DNA from: Bimastos eiseni
Lineage: Eukaryota; Annelida; Clitellata; Crassiclitellata; Lumbricidae
DNA length: 64,000 nucleotides
NCBI GenBank assembly: GCA_959347315.1
Contig: OY365813.1
Span: forward strand, 15,117,208 to 15,181,207
Reading direction: 5' to 3'
The notes below the pieces were generated by a model. That model did not search any database. It saw nothing but the letters and a program-made list of their open reading frames with translations, and was not told where the DNA came from. The translations under genes were made by a program, and so were the position numbers. Positions within the stretch are counted from its first letter, which is position 1. Each line of letters opens with the position of its first letter. This document shows, piece by piece, positions 47,942-61,435 of the stretch.

Positions 47942-48100
47942 TGAAAAATGCCTGGAGATGCAAAAGATCAATCGTGAAAGTAATCGGGAGAGTAATCGGA
48001 AAAGTTATAGGCGAATATATTTAGTCTGTGCATTCGTTCATCTTGTCGCGATGTAAGCCGAAGGCTTGTATGATCGTAGAAGGACAGAAATGGCCTCCAG
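47942..48100. other. Templated replacement in the right arm
   Basis: About 295 bases present in both other copies (35,262-35,556 in the third copy) are missing. They are replaced by a second copy of the sequence at 47,341-47,501, starting ATGAAAAATGCCTGG. Its variant bases (GATGCAAAAG, GAGAGTAATCGG, TTAGTCTGTGC) match the left arm rather than its neighbour in the right arm. Confidence 0.85.
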
Positions 48101-49836
48101 GCATACAGAAAGGCGAGACTATATGACTAATCTACATACATCAGATATGTTCAGATTCACAATTAGAACACAATGGATTTAGATAACAATCATCGTATAG
48201 AAAAAGAAACCAAGTACCTGAGGATAATTGATTACCGAGAATATCGTCTAAAGTAGGGAACAGTAGTACGTGAGACAGCCTTCTCTGTTCTCATCAGTGT
48301 TGAACGACCACAACCACTCGCGCTACTTCCATTTTACCTTCTCCGTTTCGTCAACTCCTCTCGTTCTTCACCGTCCACCTTCCTTGCTCCAGCCCGACCA
48401 AAAACCAACCACTCCTTCTCTCTCTTCTCTCTTCCTTTATATATCATCCGTCCCACAGGCCGTCTCTCTAGCCTCTGATAAGGATAGGGCGTAAGTATAT
48501 ACCGAAGGGAAGGCCCGCACAGAGCAGCACCCAGAAGGACCCAATAACTACCCATCCTAAAACAAGGAACTAATAATATATATATAGATTATAGGGTTAT
48601 AGAACCGCAGGAGTGGACGATCCCGTCAAATATTTCCTGTGGCGGGGACGAAACTGCTTATATCTTCAATATTTCATAAATATTTCACAAATATTATAAC
48701 TTTCTACAGTGTTTCTGCTGTTCATCCTTGTTCCTGTATCCATATTTTTGGGAATTGAAATGTTACCGACCTGACCCACAACCCCCAATTGTCGACCCGT
48801 TCCCAAACCTAGTACCAAGTCTTCGTCTATGCCTAAAGCATATCGCGTTAGAAATGTACATAGGCATACATATTTCTTCCCTTGACTTCAACTCCAGGTC
48901 TTGCTCCCTGATATTGGCATGACTGATTTTAAAAATGGAGTAGCGTTTGGCTATCCAACGCAGGCGCACATTATTGCTCTAGAATTCTGGATATCAGTAT
49001 GAATTTTTCTGGATTGAGGAAGCTCAGTCACGGATTTCTGCAATAAAGCTACTTAGCCAGCACACACTGCACCCAGTTAAGAACATAATTGAGCATATTA
49101 TATATAAATATATGTATATATATATATGGATTATAATTAAAGCACTTTGTCTTGAAGGTAGCTAATCATCGCCAAAGACTTTGTTTCTCTCCAACTAATC
49201 TAATCTCCGCTAATCAATCGGAGGAGCTTCCAAATTGACTGCATCAATCTTTCTGCGGCAGTTGGCAGCTAATGGCATCATGCGTCAATTATCCAGTCTG
49301 CTGCGTCATCAAGGATTGCGCTGGGCTTCTGACGTCTTTGTCGCCAAATGACGCCGTTTACCATAATCGACAGTGACGTCAACTTGACGATTATTGCTGC
49401 AGCAGCAAAAGTTGCGCGAGCTGTGAGCCGGAAATGACGAATGCTTGTATTCGGGAAAGCCAAATTGGGATTCGTTGAGCGGAAAGAAGTGGATGGAAAG
49501 ACACGTCCGGGGTGATGGGGTCAAAGAAGGGGTATGTGCCGCATCGGGGTAGGTAAAAGTGTCTAGAATGTTGGCTCATTATTAGGAGGCGCTTTCAACT
49601 AACTATTCGTGCGTGATTCGCTCGCGGAAAAGCATGTTGCTCCTATAGCGGATTCTAGGAATTCATGTTTTGCAGGCGTTGCTTCTATAGGTGGTTAGTG
49701 CTATCAAAGAGACAGCACCTTATGACCGATTCCCTTGACATTGACCTCGCTAACCATTTCGTTCCGTGCGAAATCGGTTCGTATTTTATGCACAAGATAG
49801 AAGTAAGTTAAGTAACAGATCCATAGGATAGAACTC

Positions 49837-51480
49837 TATAGGGTGACACAAAAGTTCGTTCACCGTTTTCAAAATGCTTTTTCTCAGTAACGGCTTTATA
49901 TTTGTTTATGATATTTTGTCAGTGGATACACATATCAAACGAAAGATACTGGTACAAGTTTGGTTTTCATCCGGTTCGTTTTTGCCATATTAAAAAATTG
50001 AAGAGGACACGTTTCCCGGAAACAACAGTACTGTGATGCGATACAGTATGTGCCTCATGTTATCAATGTTATCACATAAAATCTTTGGCCTAGTGGACCA
50101 TAACACATCAAATTGCCATCTAAATCTTAAAGACGTAGGCTATCAGCCTACAGTATTTGTGTTCTGCTAAATGAGTCAATGACAGCACCGACTCAACACG
50201 GCATTGACTGGATCAGGTAGTGAAATGTTCCAACTTCTGTCGATCTCCATGCTCGCTGGAGGCGATGTTTGAGCTGATCAACTCTGTGTGGCTCAGGATT
50301 TTTATAAAGGTGACCGTTCATTCGTCGCAGATCATTTCGTCGCAATTCATTTTGTCGCATATCGGTTAGGGTCAGGCTATGCGTGGTGAGGATCGTTTAG
50401 GGTCAGGTTATGCGTGATGATGGTCGTTTATATGGTCAGGTAATGCGTGGTGAGGGTCAGGAAAGTCAATCCCCCTGAGTGATGGAGGCAAACCCTCGGT
50501 CAGAGTTTCAGGAATGCAAAATATTCCCCCCGTAGGACGCAAAAATTTTTCCCCTACCTGAAATTGGACGCCCCTGGAGGGGCATTTAGGGTCAGGGTAT
50601 GCGTGGCGAGGGTCGTTTAAGGTCAGGGTTAGGGTTAGTGTGGTTTTTTAAAAATGCTACGAAATGAATGCGACGAAATGATCTGCGACGAAATGAATGC
50701 GACGAAATTATCTGCGACGAAATCAATGGGAACTCTTTATAAACGATGAGAGACAAAATACTTCACAAGTTCTCAGCAGGAGAGAGGTCCGGAGTGTTAA
50801 GTGGCCAATCCTTCGACTACTTGGGTGACGGATGATAATAGTCTAGCTATTTCGTCGTTACAGCTGATGTATAACAGCGTGTATCATTCTGCTGAAATAC
50901 TCCAAGATTATTGTTAACAAATAACTTTCGTTGAACAGCACTGCTGTTGTCTGATTGTCTATCGAACACTGGCTTTACGTTCATGTATTGCTCGAGAATG
51001 TTTGTGATGTTATACTGAGAGTGTAGCCTGGTACTATTTGGCACAAAGTGAAGGCTAGTAAGACACTCGGACGACATCCGACTGACGGACTAAACGTTAT
51101 CTGTGGAGCCGATCGAACGGTCTCCTCCAGTGAACCCCAAACTGTAGTGTTGTGTGCATTCGGTACATAAAGCACCTTGAACGGCGACTCATCAGTAAAC
51201 AATGCATTAGGTCAGTCTTCCACAGTCCAGTGTCGATGTTCCTAGTTTTACTCAATTAAGCGGCGTGAATAATGATGACGTCATATCCATAAAAGAACCA
51301 AAACTACACCTCGCACGCTGTGACACTGTCACGTCAATTAACGAACGTTCGAATTAAAACTGTTTTTAGATATATAATATGAGTCTTGAGTAGGTTTGAA
51401 AAATATTTAAGAGATCAGAATCATTTTGACCGAAATATTTAAGTTTGAAAACGGTGAACAAACTTTTGTGTCACCCTATA
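49837..51480 (-). mobile_element. Tc1/mariner-like element, right copy
   Basis: Mirror of 19,463-21,104, including the nested insert with its TTTATAAA flanks. Confidence 0.85.
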
Positions 51481-51718
51481 TGTTGCTATCTCAATCAACC
51501 AATGCATCGAAATTTATATAGCCACTCCAGGATATAGCTGAAAGAGCTCCAGATTTCGATTTGTGACTTGTCTATCAGCGTATAATTGCAAATGAATTTC
51601 CACAGGTGATCAGTGAAGTAATTCACAAGCAAACCAGCCAGAGAGATAAAATCATACAGATAGACAGAAGCACAGGCATACACATAGGCGAACAAAGAGA
51701 TATGCACGATTAAATTAC

Positions 51719-52228
51719 CTTGGCGGCTGTTGATGAGTGAGGTTCATCGAAGAGAACCCAGACTCTCGGGATTAAGCACTCCCAACAGTTGATCCCTCCC
51801 GTTCGATATTTCTCCTCTAGTCCGAACTTCTTCATAATCTCCTCTGTCGTCTGTCGATCTGTGTCCAGGTCCAGACGGTCGAGGGTCAACAGGGTCTCCT
51901 TGGTGTCCCTGTGTGTCGTGTAGGTCATCCAGCAGCACGGTTCCACCTGGTTGGCGTCCAGCCCCCAGAACTCCAGCTCTTCCTCGAAGACGGGACCGCA
52001 GACGTCCATAGGGTAGTGGAGCTTCCCCGTGCGGTAGTAGTTGAGGATCTGGGCGAATACCCCCGGGTGTCGATCGAAGAAGTACTCGTTGAGGACGGGG
52101 TCGTAGTTGGGTAGGGCCACTGTGAGGCGGGAGAGCCGGGTGGCAGGAATCTTCTTCAGGGTCGCCTTGTACGTCTCGTGGAGGGTTCCACCGACGTTGA
52201 GGATCACACGGTTCTCGGCGTCTGCCAT
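51719..52228 (-). CDS. Shaw: Shaw/Kv3-type potassium channel, T1 exon (right copy)
   Basis: Encodes the same 170 residues as 18,715-19,224, including the NVGG motif and the HX5CX20CC zinc site, with the same ATG context and GTAATT donor. It splices in phase 0 to 45,653. Together with the S1-S6 exon it gives a full T1 plus six-transmembrane core on the minus strand. About 500 bp of flanking DNA upstream is also duplicated, so promoter elements close to the gene should be present in both copies. Confidence 0.92.
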
Positions 52229-53914
52229 CACTCGACGGTGAACCTCGCGAGTTCATCGACGACTAGCATCAAAGATGATGACGATGATGGTCAGAGGCGT
52301 CTATTCCCTCTAAGCCATTGGAGCAACCCCCATTTTTATTGACAGACGCACTGATATAATTCAAGGTGAATACTACATTGAACCAAGTTAATGACGTGTA
52401 AACATTGACGCTGTAGTATAGAGAACAAATGGCTCAACTGCAACTAGTAACAGATTTTTAATGGTATTTACTTTCCCCTTATTTCCTAATAAAAACCTCA
52501 TCCGTAACTTGTTGGATGGAACATTTGCTCCGAGGTGTAGACGCCTCTGATGATGATGCTGATGATGATGATGCTGCTGCTGATGATGATATTTTGCCAT
52601 CCGTCCTCATATCATTGTCGGCTGTGAGTAGTAGTGTCATTGTCTTCTGCTGACAGTTTTGTTCGGCTGGGTCTACGGTATCGAGACTGGAGTTGCTGAT
52701 GGCTGGTGACAGAAGGAGGTGGAGATGAAGGAACCCGGTGGCTAACACCTCCACTGGAAGGGATCAATTGAAGTCTGAAGGAGAATAGAATGCATGGCTT
52801 AGTCTCTTCCGAGGGCCAACGTAATCGTTGATTGGTGACCACCGTCCTCTGTAAAAGTTGACAACGCTTCTGTTATTGCCTCCTTGGACTTGTTGGTGCG
52901 TCGCCTGATGATACTTTTCAGATTTGGTCGCTTTCGATGGTATATCAATCTGACTGTACCTGATGTCATTGTCGCCAATGTTTAGTCGTATGAGCTCGTG
53001 GTGATTGTTAGTTGGCGGTGTGTAAAGGTATCGTGAGGAAGAGACGTTTCACATCAAATTGATGGATATATCATGGCTGGACGATGCAATATTATGTCGC
53101 TCAGTCACTTATCTTCCTGGACATCGATGGGGTTCAAGTAAACGGGATATAAATAACGACCTTAATGCTCCCATAATTCAAAACAGTGACCCAGTAATAA
53201 TGCGATGGAAATCAGTCGATCACCGCTGCTATGATAAATCGATTATGCGTGTCAAATTCCGTGGTTAGTCCGAGAGTAAAATCGAACCTGTTTGTAGGAT
53301 AGCTGCCACTGGCATCTCCAGGTAGGCCTAGCTGTTCGGATCAAATTACGCCAATTATAGGACGTCGGACGTATTTTCGGATACCTCCTTGCCTTGTCGG
53401 ATATATTATCCAGTGACGTTTCAAAAGGACATGGAATACACCAGATTCTAAAACCGTTATTATAATCTTCGGCGTGCAAGACCAAAACCCTAATAACACA
53501 ATATTAGCCTTAAAAAGCAAAATTATTCACCGCATAACGAAACGGTTATAAACGGTTATCGCTGAAAGAGGATCAACACTCGGAGTCCATCCATCCATCC
53601 GTCCGTCCGTCCTATACCATCGTGAGGAGAGCCAGTCCTCAGTCCACAACCAACAGCGGTATTCCTTCCGTCACACAACCTACGTCTGCGTGCATAGACG
53701 ACGTCGTACAGCTGTAGCGTGGTCCCCGTTTCCCAGCTTCGTATCGATCAAGCGTTACATCGTTGCGAAAGATTCTTTCGTCGCAGTTTCCTGGCGAATC
53801 TATTTGCGGGGTTTAGTCCATACGCTCGACGTCGGCTGACCGTTACTCTGCCGTTTGTCGTGTCCATATATGTATAGGTTGACCACCCACGTGTGTAGGT
53901 TTACCCGGAATTGA

Positions 53915-54088
53915 GCAGACGATCGCAAGCCCGCCTCGGCTCGCCTGCTGCGAATGTTGTTTCGTGACATCTTGGATGCTGAAGAGATGATGCGTGCTGC
54001 TGAGGACGTGGCAGCAGGAGCCGAGCGGCTGCTTCTCTGTGATGTAGACATCATTTGGCGCAAATCGTCAGCGTCGAGTTGCGGGTAA
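53915..54088 (+). other. Candidate terminal exon, right copy
   Basis: Mirror of the unidentified 57-codon open stretch at 16,855-17,028. Confidence 0.3.
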
Positions 54089-54200
54089 ATACAAGGCTGT
54101 ATAGTCGATCAGAAGGGGAGCTGGATTCTAATTTTCTATGCGTAAGAATGAATGGATGGATGATTCGATGGATGGATGAACAAATGGATGGATGAATGGA

Positions 54201-54687
54201 TTGATGGATGAGTGATGGAGAGATGGATGGATGGATGGATGGATGGACGAACGGACGGATGGACGGACGGGTTGATCAGGGCATAGGTAAAAGGGCGAGG
54301 TTGGGTTGGACGTGGAATGAGTTGGAATGAGTGGATGCTTGGATTGATGGAGGGTTGGATTGATGGGTTGGTATGTGAGTGAGTGGGTGCTTGGGAGGGT
54401 TTTGGAATAGTTTGGGAATGTGTGGGTGCCTGGATGGATGGACGGACTGCGGATGGGTGGATTGGTGTGTGGGTGAGTGAGTGAGTTGGTGGTTTGGATG
54501 GTGGTGGAACGAGTGGAATTGGAGAGGTACCTTGAGTCCTGGATGGATGGGTACATCCTGGGTACATTCCACCTCCAACCCAACCTCGCCCTTTTACCTA
54601 TGCCCTGATCAACCCGTCCGTCCATCCGTCCGTTCGTCCATCCATCCATCCATCCATCTCTCCATCACTCATCCATCACGGGCGAAC
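54201..54687. repeat. (GGAT)/(CCAT) long hairpin, right copy
   Basis: Mirror of 16,258-16,742, with a slightly different number of tetranucleotide units. Confidence 0.85.
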
Positions 54688-55372
54688 GAACGAATGGATG
54701 GGTGAGAGATGTCAGTGACACATTTTACGGGCTGAATATTCACTAAAGCTCAAGCAATAGACACATCGAATGCATCTTAGTGCCAAGAACGCATTCGTCA
54801 TTGATTGGTGATCACTGTCACCTCTACTTTTTTTTAAGACAGTGCGCGTAAGAAATTTTGTTGGGCAACATATTAGAAATGGTTCACACTTTTGTGTGCA
54901 TGTCAGAGCTCAATGCGATGAAAGTTATATTAAGACTATATTGTGTAAAAAAAAGGCCATGGTCATAAGTTATAACAATGACGTATTCGTGTTGATCTGT
55001 GTTTTGGGGTAATTGTTATTCGTCTTTTTCAGTTATTCTTGTTTAGCACGTTTTCGATAATTATTGAGTTCCATCTCAATTTTCTCAGATTTGGTCCAGA
55101 ATCGTATTCTAAAATCCTAGTAACTCACTCTATCTAAAAATCAAAAAAAGCAACTTTCATGTGACCGAATATCCTTATTTTCCATAGTAGCTATGATATT
55201 GAGGAATAGTGAAAATTCATGTAACTGCGAGAAGTAACAGTAGATCTACCTAGTACCTACATAATACCATGTAGGCCATATATCCGCAGTGGTAAACACA
55301 TCTATTCTTGTCATAGGCCCAATGGTGATATCAACAGCAGTACTATTACGGATGCAAATGCAAAGGGAAGTA

Positions 55373-55846
55373 GCTACTTAGAAATGACGAAAATTGTGCA
55401 GGAGTCAAATTCTAATTTAATGACGCATACCATAAGAAAGAAATGACATTAATTGCACTCTGTTGTCGAATTTGAAACTTGAAAGTTTTTCAATTGTGTT
55501 TGGTTGTCTATACAGATGCTTCGACGACGCATATAAATAGTATACTGTATTATGTATGCATGTAAGCATGTCTGTATGTATGTATGAAAGTATCAACCAT
55601 TTACATATGCCGTTATGCATACATAGTTTCCACAAGGAACCTTTAAAACGATTAGGCCATGCACATGTACACAAAGACGGCAGGCCATCTTGCGAATATC
55701 ACATGATTTGTCAATCCATACAATAAAGTTAAAGAGCGACATGTTCTCTTTATCTCCGCTGCCTCCAGTCACCAGATATCGAGACCACATGCGTTTCAAG
55801 TGGTCTTAGTGAAGAGTAGTCATCGCAACCTATCTATTTCTTTATA
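55373..55846 (-). repeat. Interspersed repeat, right-arm copy
   Basis: Mirror of 15,097-15,570. Confidence 0.7.
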
Positions 55847-56181
55847 TAGCATATTCCTTAACCCTCTATAATTAACGAGCCCGATTCGGACCGTTTATAT
55901 TAAGCAAATGTACATAATCATGCAATATTTATAACGATTATGTAGATAAGTTAGAGTGAAACTTATTAGAATAAATAGAGCATGCAGGAATGATCAAACT
56001 ATTGAATCGCAAAGACAATGTGACTGTTTTCAGGAAATACGCATGCGTCCATCCAATATCCCAATCAAAATCTGCCAGCTAAGCATACACCAACAATCAA
56101 TTCCGATGAAACCGGTAAGTAATTCTGCCCGTACATACCGGCGCATAGGCATGATTTTAAAAGCCCTTCTTTTCTCTTCAA

Positions 56182-57143
56182 CAGCGCTCGTGAATAAGCG
56201 GGTGCCCTGCGTTTACCTGGTTTGAGTTGCACATCAGAAGTTTCCAGTTTACGAGTTCTATTGCGGTATTTACCCGACGTATGTTTCAAAGCTCATTCGA
56301 TGCAATAATATAGAGTTTTTTAATGTAATGCCTACAATAGCTTACCTTACAGAAAATCAGAAACACAAAATTACGTAGTAATCGACGAAGGTTTGTGCGT
56401 TGCCTATCAACCAGTCCAGTCGGATCAATGACTGGGTCCATTGATTATGGTGGCAGAACTCCGGACTCGGACCCCATTCATGACTACTCAACGGTCAGCC
56501 TCAAATGCACTGTATACATGACTTAAGGCAGCGCTGGTGAATCAGCTGGTGCTTTCGAGTGGCGCTTTAGAAGCTTGGAGCTTACGATCATGATTTCGAT
56601 AGCGATAATTACTTCTGTTGTTCTGATCTGTCGGATTTTAAATTGACATATCTGGTGGAATCTGTTTTTTGATGCGGACTCACAAAAAGCGACAAGCGTG
56701 GAATGTGACAGAAGGGTCGATATCGATGCTATCAGATCATGATATCTGATTGTGGCAAGCAGTTGCGCACTGAGGCAAATCCTCAGCTATTTGACACGAC
56801 GCATTGTTGACCATTATGCACTGTTGACTATCATGCATTAATTGTTGATCGTTGTGCATTGTTGACCACTGTGCATTGTTGACCATTGTGAATTGTTCAC
56901 GATTATTTTTTTACTACCCGGTATAAAGCATTGTTGACAATTATGCATTGTTGACCATATATAAGCATGCTATTGCGATTTACTCCTTGAACACCGGGAT
57001 TGTAACATCTTTGTGCATGGATCATACTCGGATATCCCGGTCTCTCTCTTGATTGCTATCGTGATTGTAGATCCCAAATTTCTAAAGGGATGTTCCACAC
57101 CTAAGCGCGGGGGAACCGGCTTATTCAGGAGCGCTGCGTCGTA
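56182..57143. repeat. 85-bp repeats e, d, c and minisatellite, right copies
   Basis: Mirrors of 14,758-13,797: repeat copies at about 56,182-56,257, 56,526-56,604 and 57,052-57,143, with the GGTCAACAATGCACA array (reverse complement) at about 56,795-56,955. Confidence 0.65.
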
Positions 57144-57307
57144 TCTGCGCCTGAATCATAGATTAGAAATAAAACAGAGAAGATGCAAGAATCGACGCAA
57201 GGGATTAGGAAGATCTTAACGCGCGCGATCCATCGATAATTAACATCGATGAGATCGATGAGATCGATGAGATCACTGAAGATCATGCTCCTCCTCCTCC
57301 TCCTCGA

Positions 57308-57681
57308 TCAAAAGAAATGATCGACAACATACATCGACGCAACGCCACACTGGCGGTACTTGAGCGTATCGATGAACTCCATGGCCCTCGTAACGTCCGA
57401 CAGGGCCTCTCCCATCTCGCAGAGGAGTACGTAGGAGAAGTTGTCCTTCTCGTGTCCATACTTCAACCGGTGGAATGTCACTCGCTCCAGCTTCAGCTGC
57501 TTCGGAAGATTCTCGACAATGTAATCGGCCCCACTCCAGTACGTCCACGACTTGTCGAGGCTGTCCAGGTTCCCGGCGGTCTTGAAAGCGCTGACTATGT
57601 AAGCCGTGTTGGGGTTCGACGGCCGCTTTGGAAGCAGAGGGGTGCGCCGACCAACGAACGTGTGCATCTCGATGTAGCCGC
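57308..57681 (-). CDS. Gene X terminal exon (right copy)
   Basis: Translation is identical to 13,258-13,631, with an intact acceptor and stop. Its exon 2 partner is at 58,716-58,874, but the first exon is not duplicated because the palindrome ends inside intron 1. Unless another start is used, such as the ATG in exon 2, this copy cannot make the full protein. Confidence 0.65.
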
Positions 57682-58018
57682 CTGCAACAGTAGAATGTGC
57701 TTTTGTAGCGCATTTTGTCATAATTTTCACCGTTCTCTTATCTCATTAGAAAGTTTGGGTTAGACTATGATTTATAAATAAATAAACATATGCATGAATT
57801 AGGAAGTGAATAAATAAACACAGTAAATCAACATACACTATTTCACACGTAATATATGCATGCTTACATACTTACGTATGCAGTTTAACACACTTACGTA
57901 AAGTTTATTAATTACTTGTTAACATATGCACATGAGCACATTACATACACAAGTACATAAATATATGTATAGTACACGCATATAATTATACACATGTACA
58001 CATTCACGAATGAATAAA

Positions 58019-58052
<34 letters not shown>

Positions 58053-58099
58053 TACATATATATTCATACATATGTATATATATATATATTCATACATAT

Positions 58100-58495
58100 G
58101 CCTTTGCAGTATCTCAAATCAAGGTTATTTAAGCATTACCTACGTACATGGATTAATTATTGAACAGAACGTATTGTTGAGTTCTTGCAAGGTTACTGTT
58201 TTTTCTATGTTTAATATTGTTTATTATGTTTGCTTTTGCTTAACTTCGTTGATTTAGTCAAGACTTGATGTCATTCCTCAACCATCTTGAAACTCTCCGT
58301 GCAAATATAGATGGCACTATCCAGCGGGACTATGGTCCCTTCTGGGTTTACGTCTGTCTCCATTAGAAAGTTCTGAATACAAATTTTTTTACCTTGTGCA
58401 ATAGCCTGTCCGGAGCAATAAAACTGACGGTTATGGATATGGTTATATTCCTGTATGGACCGACTGATGAATGAATGAATGAATGAATGAATGAA
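58100..58495 (+). mobile_element. LINE 3' end, right copy
   Basis: Mirror of 12,448-12,840, ending in the ATGAATGAATGA tail at about 58,466-58,495. Confidence 0.7.
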
Positions 58496-58715
58496 TGGCT
58501 ACATAGATGTATACACTCATGCTCATATGTAGAAAATAAGTCTGCCATGAAACATCATGAACATCAAAGCATACATGAAACATTCACCTGATCTAATTTT
58601 CCTTAACCATTTATTTCTTTTCTTCACCTAGTCTGCCCTCGTTTGGTGTTTTTTCCAGTTAATTGATTGATTGAGAGACAGAGATTGATTGATTGATGAA
58701 TTAATCAATTCTGAC

Positions 58716-58874
58716 CTTGGCTTCTGAGAATATCGACGAACTGTCGATCAATTTGCGGATTCGTTGCTGTTCCGGCAAGAAGTGCATCAGTCGGCTGAGG
58801 TTTTGCGGTTTGACTCATGTCCATCGGGGCACCAGCGCCTCGGTAGATGATGTAGTGAATGTATGGAAAATGCG
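58716..58874 (-). CDS. Gene X exon 2 (right copy, candidate)
   Basis: Mirror of 12,067-12,225 with the same acceptor and donor and an open phase-1/phase-1 frame. With no exon 1 on this side, translation would need the internal ATG or a new upstream exon beyond 61,382. Confidence 0.45.
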
Positions 58875-59178
58875 CTACAAAAATGAAATATCGTCAACAT
58901 TTGTAAAGCGGCTGCATTCATGCGGCTACGATTGAAAAATAACAAATAATTGTAATAGTGAACTCTCTGTCTGTCTGTCTGTCTCTGTCTTCTTACCTCT
59001 CTGTCTCCCTCTTTCTCTATCTCTCTTTCTCTCTTTCTCTATCTCTCTTTCTCTATCTCTCAGACTCTCTTTCTCAATCTCTCTTTTTCTCTGTATCTCT
59101 CTGTCTCTCTACTTCTCTTTCTCTCTGTCTCTGTCTCTGTCTGTCTGTCTGTCTCTCTGCTTCTCTCTCTTTTTTTTT

Positions 59179-59215
<37 letters not shown>

Positions 59216-59481
59216 GTCTCTCTCTTGATCCGTGGGTCGAGAATACGTAGATGTACAATGTATTCTGATAAATCGAGCATCAGGACAGATGAGCGCCTTG
59301 CATGGCTGCCATACAGATGGATTGACTCCTGTAATAACTTGCAATCATCCGCTCAAAATAGGATTTGTAATCAAGCAGCGGTTTGTCAGTTTGGATCTAT
59401 AATAAACACGATTCAACCTTTACATGTTTAATAATTTAGGTGAATCTGCAGTTCAAATTGCATCCGGCATTAGTCATCTTT

Positions 59482-61015
59482 TTCGTAGTCGTAATTGTAA
59501 TCTCCAAACTTCTAAAACGTCACTTCAAAGCCAAGCACAGAGCACCAGCTTATTAACGAGCGCTGCATCGAAGCAGAGGGGTTGTTTGTCTAATTCGTCA
59601 TCATTCTAATTACCATTATGATTATTATTGTTATTGTTATTATTATTATTCTGTAGTTGTTGTTGCTGCTGTTGCTGCTATCGCTGTCGCTGTCGTCGTG
59701 GCCGTTGTTGTTTGTTGTTGTTGTCGTAGGTTGTTGTCGTCGTCGTCGTTGTTGTTGTTGCGTCAAGACCAAATATTAACTAAAGCAATAGGAGACGACA
59801 TTACAAACATGGCTCTACGCGTTTCACTCACGCGTAGTCATTGCTCATTGTGCTTCTACCTGGCTTCACGTATTGGCCGAACATCGCTGCATTGTTAGGC
59901 TTGTCATAGATTAGGCAACAATAATTTAATGTGCTCCGCAGCTCTCCTATAGCTGAACGACTAACCTGTCATGGCGACAGGCAGTCAACAGGTCTAAATA
60001 AATACGTGACACCGTGACAACAATATCAACCTGAATATATTTTTTACATGCTCAACATTTGGTAATGCGCTCCACGCTCATGGTAACAACGCCGCGTTCG
60101 ATCGCGATAGCAATGCGTACATAGAAGATCGAACTGTCATGGCGACAGTTCTGCGTGCTAAATTGAATCCAATATTGGGTTTACGAGAGAACAAAGTTGT
60201 GACAAATACCGCAACTTACTTTAAAATATCGTTTAGTCTACGTGTGTACATACGCACACACATACATATTCATTCACACATACGCACACACATGTATGCA
60301 TGACCTTGCACTGGAACGGTTATGGCAGCCTTGCGCACTTGATTTGATAAATATCAGCGCGCGTGAATAAGCTGGGCTCCCCGGCGCGGTTCAATGCTAC
60401 TCTTGAGAGGTTCGTCGTGGTTCATTCACTCACGAACGACATGATTTACATCAAACGACGCATAACGTCCGGTGCTCTATTTATTGCCCTCGTTATATCT
60501 GCGCCTCTTATTCTTCCTGCTTGACCTACGAACGACAAACTCTCGTCGAATCAGGGCATCACCCGGAAAAGGCCTCCCTGTCAATGGATTACCAGGAGGC
60601 GGCCCTCGTGTGCTCTTTCCATTTGATCCCTAATCGCTGCAGGACCGGACGAAAGGCGGCTTGATGAACGGCTCCGACGAGGGCAATTATATGGCAGATC
60701 GATGAACCTTTTCCCGATACCAACGAACAATTGATACAAATTTCGACCCAGATGGGAGGATTTCCGACGATTCGCTGGCAGTGAATCGCGCCTGATCGAA
60801 GCAGGAAGGTTATCGCTCTCATGTCTCTAAGCGGCCATTTTCTCCTCTGAACTGACGGCGAAATTGCTCCGATTAAATGAAGAATCTGTGAAATTGTTGA
60901 AACTCGTTAGCTACGTGGGGCCTTAGACGGCGTCGATGCTCGTGAATAAGATGGTGCCCTGCGCTTGGCTTTAAAGTGGCGCTTTAGTAGAAATTTTGAG
61001 ATTACGATTACGATG
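59482..61015. repeat. 85-bp repeats b, f, a, right copies
   Basis: Mirrors of the left-arm copies at about 59,482-59,570, 60,349-60,385 and 60,929-61,015. Simple repeats and the CTGTCGCCATGACAG hairpins lie between. Confidence 0.65.
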
Positions 61016-61435
61016 CAGCGGAGTGGAATGACTTTCGCAGTACCTCTTGAGTATTGAATTATTGTTGTTAAAAATGTTATGCCTAGTTTAATCAAAAGAT
61101 TGAACTGAAATAAACTGAAACCAAAAAGCAAAAGAACTTCTCCATGCAGAATACACATAGGCCTATACCCTTCTTAGTGAATAAAAAAAAACCAGTTGTA
61201 AACAATGAAACCATAGAGACCATACAAACGACATATTCATATATGCAAGTGCATGAATAGAAATGGTCATGCATTTTTATGGTACAGCTTCAATGCGCGT
61301 TTTAACAAATACAATGAAGATGAGCCAGTAAGCTCCATTGATTAAGTAATCTAATAAGATTAGATTGACAGGATTAGATGTTTTTATTGGGGATGTCGTC
61401 TTGACTCTGCACTTCTGCGGACGGGTTCCCACCAG

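Larger units (their letters stand above)
39165..61382 (-). repeat. Right arm of giant inverted duplication
   Basis: Reverse complement of 9,559-31,645. It differs by a 508-bp segment (39,352-39,859), the lost 195 bp near 43,090, a replaced segment at 47,942-48,100, small changes in repeat length and scattered substitutions. The outer edge is at 61,382, where the shared AACATCTAATCC stops. Confidence 0.95.
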
